A stretch of 64,000 bases of DNA, taken from Zygotorulaspora mrakii (Eukaryota; Ascomycota; Saccharomycetes; Saccharomycetales; Saccharomycetaceae). The DNA lies in assembly GCF_013402915.1 (NCBI RefSeq), contig NC_050720.1, positions 806,001 to 870,000 on the forward strand. Reading direction: 5' to 3'. The translations under genes and the position numbers were made by a program. Below, piece after piece: positions 10,211 to 19,406 of the stretch (positions are counted from its first letter, which is position 1; the number at the start of each line of letters is the position of its first letter). The notes beneath the pieces are model-generated. The model was not told where the DNA came from. It did no database searches and saw only the letters and a list, made by a program, of their open reading frames with translations.

Positions 10211-10777
10211 TTATACTGCGGTACCTTTGTATCTCCTTTTTCCAACATCCAAAGGAATATATTTATACTTCATCATATGCTGAATTTGTCTCCTCATGGT
10301 TAAGAGAAATAGTATAACAAAGTACATGAGAAGAATTGGCCAAAAAACTGGAATGTCAAACACCGAAAATATTGTAAGGCAAATGGAAACGAACGTGGCC
10401 CTGACAGCATTGTACCAAAACTTAAACTCAGGAAGCTTCCTGATAAAAGGTCTAAACTCATCAGACTTTTCTCCTGCTTCCAATTCTTTATTCTCCTCAT
10501 CTTGCTGCAAGGACATATCGAATTTTGGTGTAAGGAATGCTAGGAACTGATTCAAAAGATAAATTCCAAGTGCGTAACATACCACGTACCAACCTTGTGA
10601 AAAGGTTATACGCAACATGAATAGAATGATCAAAACACCAAGTGCAATCCATCTCTCTCTGCTGTGAGGAACAGATTTATCCAAATAAAACTGGTACATC
10701 CTCTTCGCATTATGAAGCTGCTCTAAGACAACATTCTGTGAGCCAGACTGCGCGTCATATCCGTCCTCAAAATTCAT
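10211..10777 (-). CDS. RER1: ER retention/retrieval receptor Rer1
   Basis: 188 residues from the ATG ending at 10777, the same length as S. cerevisiae Rer1; the longer upstream reading frame begins at a TTG and is not used. Rer1 is a four-span Golgi membrane protein that sorts ER membrane proteins such as Sec12 into COPI vesicles for return to the ER. Visible features are the VPHSRERWIALGVLI first span, the GWYVVCYALGIYLLN second span, the FKFWYNAVRATF motif and the paired hydrophobic segments before the basic MKYKYIPLDVGKRRY tail. It is divergent from the YCL002C orthologue, as on S. cerevisiae chromosome III. Confidence 0.96.
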   Translation of the reverse strand: MNFEDGYDAQSGSQNVVLEQLHNAKRMYQFYLDKSVPHSRERWIALGVLIILFMLRITFSQGWYVVCYALGIYLLNQFLAFLTPKFDMSLQQDEENKELEAGEKSDEFRPFIRKLPEFKFWYNAVRATFVSICLTIFSVFDIPVFWPILLMYFVILFLLTMRRQIQHMMKYKYIPLDVGKRRYKGTAV

Positions 10778-10973
10778 TGTATGCTGCTCTGTTCGCTGTA
10801 GCTTGAAGAAGTAATTCTCAAGAAGATGTTCACATCTCTTTTCGTATTGATTTCCGTCAACAAACAAAAAATGGTGGACATTTCAATCTGCTGCAACGCG
10901 CTCAAACAAACCTTGCAATACTCATGAAAAAGTGAAAAAAATAAGTCTGTTATTTCGTGTCTTAGTTCTAATC

Positions 10974-11831
10974 ATGATGTACTCTTCGCTTTTACAATTC
11001 AGTTCAGGGTTGATTGACGTATGTGCTATTCTATTACTTCCATGCGGATGGTTTCTGTACTAACAAGAAAGGGCTTTAATGAACTAGGTAGTCGCGATTT
11101 CTTATCAAAGGAGATATAACAAACTTCATCGATCGATATATGGTCTGTCCTATGACTTATATGTTTTGGAACTCGCGGGTTCATCGCTTTCTGTTTACAG
11201 TACCTTGAACTATCTGTGGTCTCCACTCGTGAGAGTTCAGTTATCGAGACGTTATCCCCTTTTCTATCCTTTAGATGGTCAGGGCATACCGCTGTCTGTT
11301 CTTTTGCTGATTAAAGATGTACTCATAGGAGTGAGTTGTTTGGCAGTACTTCGACAATTAGTCATCTATAGGTATACCAAGCACATTCATCAAAGTATTT
11401 CAAAATTATGTATAGTTGTCCTCTTGGCGGCATCCACTTTCGGGATTTTGACATACGCATTTTCATCTGCTCACCTACCAAATAATAATTCTGGTTTGTT
11501 TGGTGTCTTCTTTATTGAGCATGTCAATTATACCAGTGTAATAGGACATATATTGAGTGCATTGAGGTTTCTACCACAATTGTCACTTAATTGGTTCGGG
11601 TCGTCTACGAGTGGGTTATCTTCAAAATTCGTGCTTGTCAGCTTCGTGAATAAAGTTCTATACTTACTAATAAGGAATTTCGTACCGCATAGTGCCGAAT
11701 TTTATCGCATTCCATTTAACACAACACCGTTTTCAGTGCTGTTGTTAGAGTTGTTTTCAATCGTTGGTATACTCTATCAGGCACAATTATTGTACTTGAA
11801 TAATAAACCGCATCTGCCAAAAGGTAAATGA
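10974..11831 (+). CDS. PQ-loop-like membrane protein, YCL002C orthologue (spliced)
   Basis: Two exons, 10974-11018 and 11088-11831, joined at phase 0, give 262 residues. The intron (11019-11087, 69 nt) has a GTATGT donor, a perfect TACTAAC branch point at 11058-11064 and a TAG acceptor. Without splicing the frame hits a stop inside the intron. The joined sequence near residues 8-50 (SSGLIDVVAISYQRRY, then SIYGLSYDLYVLELAGS) reads as a PQ-loop-type repeat, and several hydrophobic segments follow. S. cerevisiae YCL002C is also an intron-bearing, uncharacterised membrane protein at the same place beside RER1. Molecular function is unknown. An adjacent ATG pair at 10974 and 10977 leaves the exact start open by one codon. 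Confidence 0.85.
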
Positions 11832-11925
11832 ACGGAAGACACCTTCCTAAAAACAGAGCTTAACTATTAATATATACTTTTATTAGGCTGATATGTTTGC
11901 GCTGCTTAATTTTTTCTTGAAATTG

Positions 11926-13467
11926 TTAGAGTCTTGTACCCAGAATTTTTGTAGCAACCTTCACACCAGCACTAACATGCCTCTCAGTGTCATTTCTGAA
12001 ATCTTCTAAATTGACAGACCTGGTATCCTTCATGATGTGGTCTAGTTCTTTTTGCATTTTGCCTCTCAATTCCATGTCGCTCGTCAATATTATTGCATTA
12101 GATTCAAGATCTAGAGAATACGCGCGCTTTGTGTAGTTTGACGAACCAATGCAAGTTGCAACTGGAAGAAATGAGTCACTTTCTTGTTCGCTGATCCATA
12201 TGCCTTTTGCGTGATAGGACCAGCCTCCAGGCTTATTCACAATTCCCTTCTTCCATTCCTTCAAAGTGATTACTGATTCCTTCCCATACATCTTTACCTT
12301 TTCCAGAAATAGTTTAGATAAATGAAGGTATGCACTAGGCAGGTGTGCAGATATGCCTTTGGATTCGAAGAAACCGTTAGCAAATTGCGACGCTGTGATT
12401 ACCGTTCCGTTTTTAGATGATGATAAGATCAAACTTCTCTTAATTTCCGGAAGCATATTGAAATACCCAGCAGTGAAGACCCATCTTGAAGAGGAAATTG
12501 ACATGGAAGATATCAGTTTCAAAATGCTTTGCTTCTCAGTTGAATTATCATGTCCACGAGGAAACAAAGGAGTGAATTGTGAAACAGGATAGACGACAGT
12601 GGGAAAGTCTTGGTGGTGCAACGGATGGTGGTTATTATCAAAGCTCGAGGTATTAAGAAAATCATTTAGGACTTTGGAAGCGTGTTTTATAAACATTTTT
12701 CTGTTTTCTGCTGGATCTATTGCGTTGTTTGATGTTGGCCATGAAACGTGGAATTTCTGAGCATTATTCGCACTTTTGACTTTGTAGCTTAATTTACTTA
12801 TTGTTTGATGTAACTTGAAGTAATAGTCCGAAAAAGACGCTGATCTGAAGAGATAATATCTATCTTGTCGATTACTAAAATAGTCCGAAGATAAATTTGC
12901 ACCAGAAAGAAGGACTTCATCATCAAAGCCGTAGATTTTCATATGCTGCAGCCCGAGGCCCTCATTTATTCTTTTTGGAGCAATTAATCCTTTTAGACCT
13001 ACAATTGCTGGAGTGCGATAAAGTCTAATATCCACACGACTCTCATAATCTTTTAGTAGCTCTGTCAGTAACGATGTAGAGCACCTCAACGGGGCCTCTC
13101 TCGTGCCCCTAAGCCCATCAATTAAAAAATAGACTTTAAGGTCCGAGTTCTTCTCTAGAGCATTTCTCACACAATCGATTAAGTCTGTCTCAGATTTGCC
13201 AATGTAGAGTGAAGCAATAAAAATTTTCCTTCTTGCAGTTGATATCTTTTTCCTAAGAGTATCATAAAACGCACTCGGTGAATATATTATATCAATCTCC
13301 CCTTTTTTAAATAGAAATTGTGTCTTGAGCGAAGAGAGCTTTTGTTTAACAGATTCAAGATATGTTGACGAAGACATACTTCGGGTTAGTTTCACCTTTG
13401 ATGCAGTCACCGAGGTCCGCCGACAAATGCCACCAAATTTGAGCACAGCGCTAGTAGAGGACTTCAT
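11926..13467 (-). CDS. PGS1: Phosphatidylglycerolphosphate synthase
   Basis: 513 residues. Transfers a phosphatidyl group from CDP-diacylglycerol to glycerol-3-phosphate, the committed step of cardiolipin synthesis in the mitochondrial inner membrane. The N-terminal 35 residues (Arg, Ser, Thr, Lys, almost no acids) form a presequence. Two phospholipase D-type HxK motifs are present: HMKIYGFDDEVLLSGANLS near residue 175 and HAKGIW followed by GSSNYTKR near 418-445, as required for this PLD-superfamily enzyme. Convergent with the YCL002C orthologue. Confidence 0.96.
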   Translation of the reverse strand: MKSSTSAVLKFGGICRRTSVTASKVKLTRSMSSSTYLESVKQKLSSLKTQFLFKKGEIDIIYSPSAFYDTLRKKISTARRKIFIASLYIGKSETDLIDCVRNALEKNSDLKVYFLIDGLRGTREAPLRCSTSLLTELLKDYESRVDIRLYRTPAIVGLKGLIAPKRINEGLGLQHMKIYGFDDEVLLSGANLSSDYFSNRQDRYYLFRSASFSDYYFKLHQTISKLSYKVKSANNAQKFHVSWPTSNNAIDPAENRKMFIKHASKVLNDFLNTSSFDNNHHPLHHQDFPTVVYPVSQFTPLFPRGHDNSTEKQSILKLISSMSISSSRWVFTAGYFNMLPEIKRSLILSSSKNGTVITASQFANGFFESKGISAHLPSAYLHLSKLFLEKVKMYGKESVITLKEWKKGIVNKPGGWSYHAKGIWISEQESDSFLPVATCIGSSNYTKRAYSLDLESNAIILTSDMELRGKMQKELDHIMKDTRSVNLEDFRNDTERHVSAGVKVATKILGTRL

Positions 13468-14534
13468 AGGCTTTGCCTGATCACAATACCCATCCTGCCT
13501 TTTACTTCACTAGCATACTTCAGTATTCAGAGCATGTGATAAAGTCATCGGGCCGATGCGGAGGAGAATCACGAACTACATGTGTACGGGAAAGAATTCA
13601 AAAATGAATGATAACCACGCTCTTCATCACACGTTCAAAAGGAAAACAAATAGAAAGTGAGCTGCAAATAATAATGACCTCGGCAGCTCATACTCGTATT
13701 ACCAATGTTTCCCTGGTGACTTTCCACGCAGATGAAGTTTCTGATTGGTTCAGTGTTCTCAAATCGGTAAACGGGAACTATGACGACATTATTTTGCAGC
13801 GTAATGGCTTATGGAATTTTTTGTAGGCGACAGTAACCAGCATTCATTGCAGAAAAGAAAAAAAATTTCATTGACGTCTTGTGTCTCCAACCTTACTATG
13901 GACTTGGATGAGCCGTACTAGCCGTGACAATCGAAAATTGGGACATTTCCAGCCACCAAAGGTTAAATTCTACCAATTAAGAGTTCTTGCAAAGATTTTG
14001 TAAGTGCTTCCTTCAAAAAATCGCTATTTAAGAATAAGCTCTGCATGTTGCATGAGGAGCAGTACTGATTAAATTTCTTAGTTCTAGCAGTATCACATAA
14101 GTGGTTTCTTTAAACTTACTGCAGTATCATTTAGTGTATGGATTACTATTCTACTCTTTTACAAGTTAAGTAATTCTGGAGGGAAGGATGGACGCTATAG
14201 AGATAAGATTGAAGCATATGTAGTGTGAAAGACCGTCCGTTAGATTATAGCAGCGACGTCTAGAACAAGAGTCGTCAGATTATCATCCGATATCTTTCCA
14301 GTATCGATTGATATTCTGTTAGGGCTTCATCTGGCTTCGTTTATTTTGTTTTACAGACCAATTGTCTTGTTCTGATTCTTTTAATTCATCTCTTTCATAT
14401 ATCTTACAATATCGATATATATTTCAACACCAGCAATTTCAACACGAACTACGAAAATGCTCGTGCATATCATGAGGGCCCTTCTTCCAGCTCACTTTGT
14501 GTACAGAGCACAGCTTGAATTTTATAATAATTTA
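13468..14534. other. Intergenic region PGS1 to tRNA-Arg
   Basis: About 1 kb containing the PGS1 promoter and, toward the tRNA, an LTR-like dispersed repeat (annotated separately). A 72-codon ORF at 13608-13826 has no recognisable domain. Otherwise nothing definite. Confidence 0.35.
14277..14429 (+). mobile_element. Solo LTR-like repeat, copy A
   Basis: This 153-bp block aligns without gaps to 63263-63415 with 13 mismatches (about 91% identity). Both copies stop at the same point, ending in ATTTCAACA, which resembles the CAACA terminus of Ty1/Ty4-type LTRs. It lies 105 bp upstream of a tRNA gene, the preferred landing zone of Ty1-like elements. The left end is unclear because similarity decays before 14277, so the element is probably longer on that side (about 210 bp). 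No internal Ty sequence is next to it. Family assignment is inference. Confidence 0.6.
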
Positions 14535-14606
14535 GCTCGCGTGGCGTAATGGCAACGCGTCTGACTTCTAATCAGAAGATTGTGGGTTCGACCCCCACCG
14601 TGAGTG
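14535..14606 (+). tRNA. tRNA-Arg (anticodon UCU)
   Basis: 72 nt with the full cloverleaf: acceptor stem GCTCGCG with CGTGAGT and discriminator G, anticodon stem TCTGA/TCAGA enclosing the CTTCTAA loop with anticodon TCT at 14567-14569, and the B box GGTTCGACCCC at 14585-14595. No intron and no encoded CCA. A run of seven T at 14607-14613 is the RNA polymerase III terminator. It reads AGA, the main arginine codon of yeasts. The sequence is nearly that of the S. cerevisiae tRNA-Arg(UCU). Confidence 0.97.
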
Positions 14607-14961
14607 TTTTTTTGCTTGATCTTGGGACCTAGGTCTTTAATCAGAATTGTAATGTGGTCTTTGCAAAACTTTTGGTTTTTGTTCTCGTGTTTCTTTGGAA
14701 TGCTTGTTTGCACAATACGGTACGTTCAATTTGAAGAATCTTTGACATGCAATCAAAAAGTTCAAATGTATGCTGTAAGTGGTATTAAATAACCTTTTTT
14801 TCCTTGACATCGCGCCACTTTTAATATTTTGAAGTTGAGAACGAATGTTTGAAATATACAATACTGCTGAAAATACTTAAAATAAGAATGACATAAAATA
14901 TTATTAAAAATCATTAAAAACTCTTGTGGTTGACATTCAATCCAGTGATGAGTGGGCATTG
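14607..14961. other. Intergenic region tRNA to LDB16
   Basis: Starts with the T7 pol III terminator (14607-14613), then AT-rich sequence carrying the LDB16 3' region. No gene is seen. Confidence 0.4.
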
Positions 14962-15930
14962 TCAAATGCGATTTTTTATTTTAGGCGCATACAGTGTCTC
15001 TTCCCTACTAGCAGATCCCATAGGCCTTCGACTATACAAGGTGCTGATGCCCCCTTCAGTTCTTAAGGTGCTCGGCAGCTCATCAAACTGATCCCATAAA
15101 TTTGAAGAAGCGTAACTGGAATCATCAACGGTTTTGCTGGAGGGCGACTGACTTGGTGTTTGGTAAATTGTTTGTCTCTCAGCAGATATACTTCCCCTCT
15201 TCTGAAAAAAATCACTTGGAAGTTTGGAAGCCACTTCCATTACACTCTCTTTCGAAGAAGATGGTCGTCTTTGCCAAGATTTCTTGCTGTTTACACGATA
15301 TGGAGTTGTTGCAGTCTTAGCAAGTATTTCTTCTAGCTCATCGGCACGTAAAATTGTGGACGGTGGAGTTGTTAAGCCGCCACCGTCTTCTCCTGATACT
15401 TTGGGTTGCAGAAACTTTGAAATATGAGCAACCAATCCGAGGTCAAGTTTGGGTAGGTGCATGTACGAAGAGATTCTTTTGAAGAAGGAGAAGGAAATAT
15501 CAAATTTCATATCAGGAATTACAACGATAAAGTGTATAATTCCAAGTGCTGCGCCACAACAAAGTCCAATAATTACGCCAAACAATAAAAGTACCAAGGC
15601 GTATTGAAATATTGTGATGAGCACATATGTGTTTGTCTTGCTATTCGTGTGTCCAATTATTATCTTTTGCAAGGAAGTTCCACCAAAGAGCTTCAGTGGA
15701 ATATTCAGAGGTAGGAAAAGCAACTGTAGTAAAACTGAGATTGCGATACTGATAGGAAGCCACATGAAAGTGCGTAAAAGAAGTAGTACCTGCTGGTAGA
15801 AAACATAGTGAAAAAAATTAAAGGAAGTCTTTGCACAGTTGATTGCAACAGCAATGCAGAAACCGGCAGCGGAAACAAAAAGGTACAAAATGTCGTTGGT
15901 GATCTGTAAAAGGGATCTCATGACTTCCAT
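14962..15930 (-). CDS. LDB16: Ldb16, lipid-droplet seipin partner
   Basis: 322 residues, longer than the 256 of S. cerevisiae. Ldb16 forms a complex with seipin (Sei1) at ER-lipid droplet contacts. The first 150 residues are strongly hydrophobic with likely membrane segments at about 12-30, 45-75 and 105-135; the Cys/Gly-rich third segment (LLLFGVIIGLCCGAALG) is conspicuous. The C-terminal half is polar and Ser/Thr-rich, probably cytosolic. Identification rests mainly on position (between PGS1 and VMA9, as YCL005W) and topology. Confidence 0.8.
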   Translation of the reverse strand: MEVMRSLLQITNDILYLFVSAAGFCIAVAINCAKTSFNFFHYVFYQQVLLLLRTFMWLPISIAISVLLQLLFLPLNIPLKLFGGTSLQKIIIGHTNSKTNTYVLITIFQYALVLLLFGVIIGLCCGAALGIIHFIVVIPDMKFDISFSFFKRISSYMHLPKLDLGLVAHISKFLQPKVSGEDGGGLTTPPSTILRADELEEILAKTATTPYRVNSKKSWQRRPSSSKESVMEVASKLPSDFFQKRGSISAERQTIYQTPSQSPSSKTVDDSSYASSNLWDQFDELPSTLRTEGGISTLYSRRPMGSASREETLYAPKIKNRI

Positions 15931-16037
15931 CTCCAGTAACTCTCATTCTATGCTACAGATGGAGAGATCCTTCAACATGTTCACATTGGTTCAATTCAAT
16001 TTCACTTTAAAATAAGCCCTAAAGTTTCTTCAAATTG

Positions 16038-16045
16038 TTACCCGG
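16038..16045 (+). promoter_or_regulatory. Reb1-type site upstream of LDB16
   Basis: TTACCCGG is an exact match to the Reb1 consensus TTACCCG, 108 bp upstream of the LDB16 start. Reb1 is a general regulatory factor that clears nucleosomes and can also terminate upstream transcripts, which would suit the tandem VMA9-to-LDB16 arrangement. Confidence 0.5.
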
Positions 16046-16229
16046 ATAATCACCACAAAAATGATTGATGTTTTTGCCGTCAAGCCAGCATTGAAGACTT
16101 TTCATTGACAACTTTAGAACATTTCGGCCACAACATATTAAGCTAAGGTAATTCTTTATTGATCAAAAACCTTATGGATGTTAAATTAGATACGCACAAC
16201 GAAAATCTGCAACAATTGTTCAAGTATCA

Positions 16230-16445
16230 CTTGTTATAAGGCTATAACATTTGAAGAAATACAGTAGAATTTTCTAATAACGTAAGATAACGATTGCACT
16301 CCTATTTCTGCCCCATGCTTCAATCTCTTCCGTGAAACAATGGGTCTTGTAAAGGAGAAGATAAAGCCAGATAACGTCACACTTACAACTTTGATACATC
16401 CGTAAATGTGATTTTGCCTGGGTCGTGTGAATGCGTATTAAACTT
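16230..16445 (-). ncRNA. Candidate H/ACA snoRNA (snR43 position)
   Basis: In S. cerevisiae the H/ACA snoRNA snR43 lies between VMA9 and LDB16, and here that interval is 700 bp long. On the minus strand a TATA-like run is at about 16484-16500. A solid hairpin occupies 16344-16312, pairing CCCAT and GTTTCA with TGAAGC and ATGGG across one bulge and a 10-nt loop. An ATAGGA that fits the ANANNA box H follows at about 16300. A convincing ACA box and 3' hairpin were not pinned down, so the limits are approximate and the call is tentative. Confidence 0.25.
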
Positions 16446-16631
16446 GCTGGATCCTAATCAATTTCAGTAAGATATTATGCTTCACTATATCTCTATATAA
16501 TATTTATATCTTTCGCACGCATAACAACTGTTGATCTGCTGAAAAGCATATTTTTCCTCGACACTTCTGTAAGGCCCATGTTAAAGTGCTCTTAACACAT
16601 GCGTAGAGATATGATTCTAGCGTAACTCTAT

Positions 16632-17018
16632 CTACTCAGCAAACTCAGGTCTCAGGTCGGAACGACGGGGTGCCACCAATGGATGTAGTTGGCTCAGATA
16701 TGTAATGGCCCACATCAAAAACATCATCGCAAGGGTCAAAATCACTGTGCTTCTCCAGACACTGTTGGAAATAAGATGAAAAGTAAGATGTTAGTCTTTG
16801 TCACAAATACTGGAAGAAAACGGTCCAAAACTAGCTTATACCTTAGCTAGTAAGCAATCAATGGAATACATACGTTTGGTTCTTTTTCGGAGCAGCTACC
16901 CAAAAAACTGCAGACACTAATGAGACAACCAAAAAGGCAGCGAGAACAGTATAACTATATCTCGGTTAGTCGTTAAACATTGGCAAGAAATTTTTTGAAT
17001 TAATACATACAAACTCAT
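16632..17018 (-). CDS. VMA9: V-ATPase V0 subunit e (spliced, three exons)
   Basis: Exons 17011-17018 (8 nt), 16874-16954 (81 nt) and 16632-16761 (130 nt) join to a 72-residue protein; S. cerevisiae Vma9 has 73. Both introns start GTATGT. Intron 1 (16955-17010) has a GACTAAC branch and ATATAG acceptor, and intron 2 (16762-16873) a GACTAAC branch and CAACAG acceptor. The product begins MSFYTVLAAFLVVS, carries the APKKNQTVWRSTVILTLAMM segment and ends SDLRPEFAE, close to S. cerevisiae Vma9. It is a two-span hydrophobic subunit of the proton-translocating V0 sector. The first exon holds only two codons plus two bases, so ORF callers miss the gene. Confidence 0.95.
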
Positions 17019-17236
17019 ATTACTATTTAGCCTAGCGAAGTTTCCACTTGCGTTATTCTTTGTTTCTTTGCGATTGTATGTAGTATTAAACGTATGCTGC
17101 AAGTTTAAGATCGTCCCTTGATCGCTTTCTCGGTGGCCTTCGATAATGAAAAACGAAAGTTGAAACAACCAAAGGGAAAATACATAGAAATATAACACCG
17201 GCACCTATAGAGCTGAGCATTATATCTCACAGAGTG

Positions 17237-18592
17237 ATGTCTTCTTTAGATAGGACGAGTGGGATAGTGAGCATACCGCAGCCAGTTGTCAATTGGCTTT
17301 TCAACGTAATTCAAGCAGTATGTATACTTCCGTTACATAAGACTACTAAGGACAATATGTTATTAACAACATTTCACAAATTTATCGATTCATAGATCTA
17401 CCATGATGCGCGGACCACATTTCATGATTCGGTTGCTGTGCTTAGTCGTTTTGATCAATTCAGACCAAGAACAAGAGTATTCACCAACGAAAATGGTATA
17501 TCAGAGTTGTTACTTTGTATCTACGGAACTTTGCAAGACATTCTGCCAGTTCCGTTATTACTATGGATACCTAGAAGCTATCCACTTGTGCACCCTCTTA
17601 TTTACCTCGATCTAGAGCAGCTTGAAGATTCTAGACCTTCTGTTGGAGATTATGTCAATCCCAATGGATTGATTTCCCTGCCTATATTCAGTAGATGGTC
17701 TGCTGACACTAATAATATTCTACAGGTGATCCAAGAAGCTGCCGGAATTTGCCAATATAACTGTTTTCTTCGGCCATCTGGTGCTCCAATGCAGGACAGT
17801 ATCGACCCGCGGACTTTACCTCCACAAGGAACATCGAGATCGCCAGATTTACCGATAAAACCCCCAAGACCACCTTCCATCAGTTTACCACTGAAATCCG
17901 CATCGACTTCGACTTCAGACATACCACCAGTATCTTCTAAGGTTCCTCTTGCGGAAAGTGATTATAATAACACAGTGTCACCTCCTCCAGTGCCTCCGAA
18001 GCCTCCTACCAAAGCACTAGATGTCATCACAAATATTGATCTCTTAGATACTGAAATTGCAAACTATGAAGATCCACTATATCACAAAGCACTTCTCAAA
18101 CTTCAATGGAAAGTCAATGAATTGTGTCTAGAAGACGAACAGCTTTTGCAGAAAAACCTTTACAATCGAAAAGATACTGTGAAATCTGCCGTGGCGCAGT
18201 TCGAACGGATGCTCGACTATGAATCCCTGACCCATAAAAGCGTCTCCGACTCAATTCGGGTCAGAAAGACTGCTTTGGATAAAGAGACCGCAAATTTAGC
18301 CCAGCGATCTAAAGATATAGAGGAGTATGAACGGCAAAATGGTTGTCGCGCAGATATATTATCCTTGATTGTTGCAGAAAGTGTAATGATAAATCAACTC
18401 TATGAATTAGTTGCCAAGGATTGCGCCATTTCAGATACTATTCATGCTTTATCGCGTTTATTGTGTAGTGAATCGATAAAACTAGATTCTTTTGTTAAGA
18501 AGACAAGAGAGCTGGCGAGGCAACAGTTTCTCACGAGGATGCAAATACAAAAAGTGGGGTCTATCATAGATTCTGGTACAACCTCGCACTGA
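17237..18592 (+). CDS. STP22: ESCRT-I subunit Vps23/Stp22 (spliced)
   Basis: Exon 1 at 17237-17317 (27 codons) and exon 2 at 17396-18592 give 425 residues. The 78-nt intron (17318-17395) has a GTATGT donor, a TATTAAC branch at 17361-17367 and a CATAG acceptor. The join restores the UEV domain start: PQPVVNWLFNVIQA then IYHDARTTFHDSVAVL. The UEV domain (about 1-165) binds ubiquitin and Vps27. A proline-rich linker follows (about 180-260, with PPRPPS and PPPVPPKPPT), then a coiled coil and the C-terminal steadiness box. ESCRT-I sorts ubiquitinated membrane cargo into multivesicular bodies. S. cerevisiae STP22 has no intron to my knowledge, so the intron is notable. Divergent from VMA9, as in S. 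cerevisiae. Confidence 0.93.
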
Positions 18593-19406
18593 CCTAATAA
18601 GTAAGATTCACCAAGATATGGTATTACAAAAGTAGTTTAATGATGAGGACAATGAAGTTTTTTTTATATTCGCAGAATCCGAATTTTATAGTAATTGGAG
18701 GGAAATATCATTGAGAAATCAGCCCTAGTATCTATTCAAATATCGATACATTAGATGCATACAGCTCATAAACGGATTGCCAAGATTCTCAGATAAAGTG
18801 CCATTATGCATCCTTTCACGGATGTTGATATAAACGGGGTAACGAGAAAGACCGCATCGATACCGTGAGAAACTTTGCTTGTCCTTATTGAGATAAAACA
18901 ACAAAGAAAATGCTTATTCTCATTCAAGACAAGACATCAAAGAAAGTACTTGTTCTTGTATTGAAAGCTGACCCAAATTGAAGGGTGACTTTCCTCAGGG
19001 ACGGAAGTGAATGGAGAGCTCATTTAACTGTATTGGAATGTCAACACACTTGTAGACTCGAAGGCCCTGTCTTTGAGATAATATCTTTTTATTTAATAAG
19101 GAAAAGTGCTTGTCTATCTTGGAAAATGACAGGTTCTACCAATCAAGCTATACTTCAGGATAGTGCTTACCAGTGAGCTGATATGACATACCTCGAGATA
19201 TGGCGGATCGTCATAAGATGACAGTAAGTTCAATATCTCAGTCCTACGTTTCGAACGATAAAATGATTTTTCTATTTGGAAGAAAATTTTTCATACGCGA
19301 TGAGAAGAAAATGAGATATTCTAATAGAACATACCGTTCAACATAGCAGTAAAATAAGCAAGCGATCGTTCGATTACGAAATTCTTGGTATCTGCGGTTG
19401 TCAAAT
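18593..19406. other. Intergenic region STP22-CBF5
   Basis: About 800 bp. The part near CBF5 holds ribosome-biogenesis promoter elements (annotated separately). An imperfect direct repeat built on CAAAGAAA...CTT...TT..CATTCAA lies at about 18899-18965. No gene is recognised; a 63-codon ORF here looks fortuitous. Confidence 0.35.
19283..19304 (+). promoter_or_regulatory. RRPE and PAC elements of CBF5
   Basis: AAAATTTTT at 19283-19291 matches the ribosomal RNA processing element (Stb3 site), and GCGATGAG at 19297-19304 matches the PAC box (Dot6/Tod6 site). The close pair, about 100 bp before the CBF5 start, is the standard promoter signature of yeast ribosome-biogenesis genes. Confidence 0.75.

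Noticed and set aside
13674..13826. 49-codon ORF between PGS1 and the tRNA
   Set aside because: Looks mildly protein-like but is short, has no recognised relative and no splice signals tying it to more exons.
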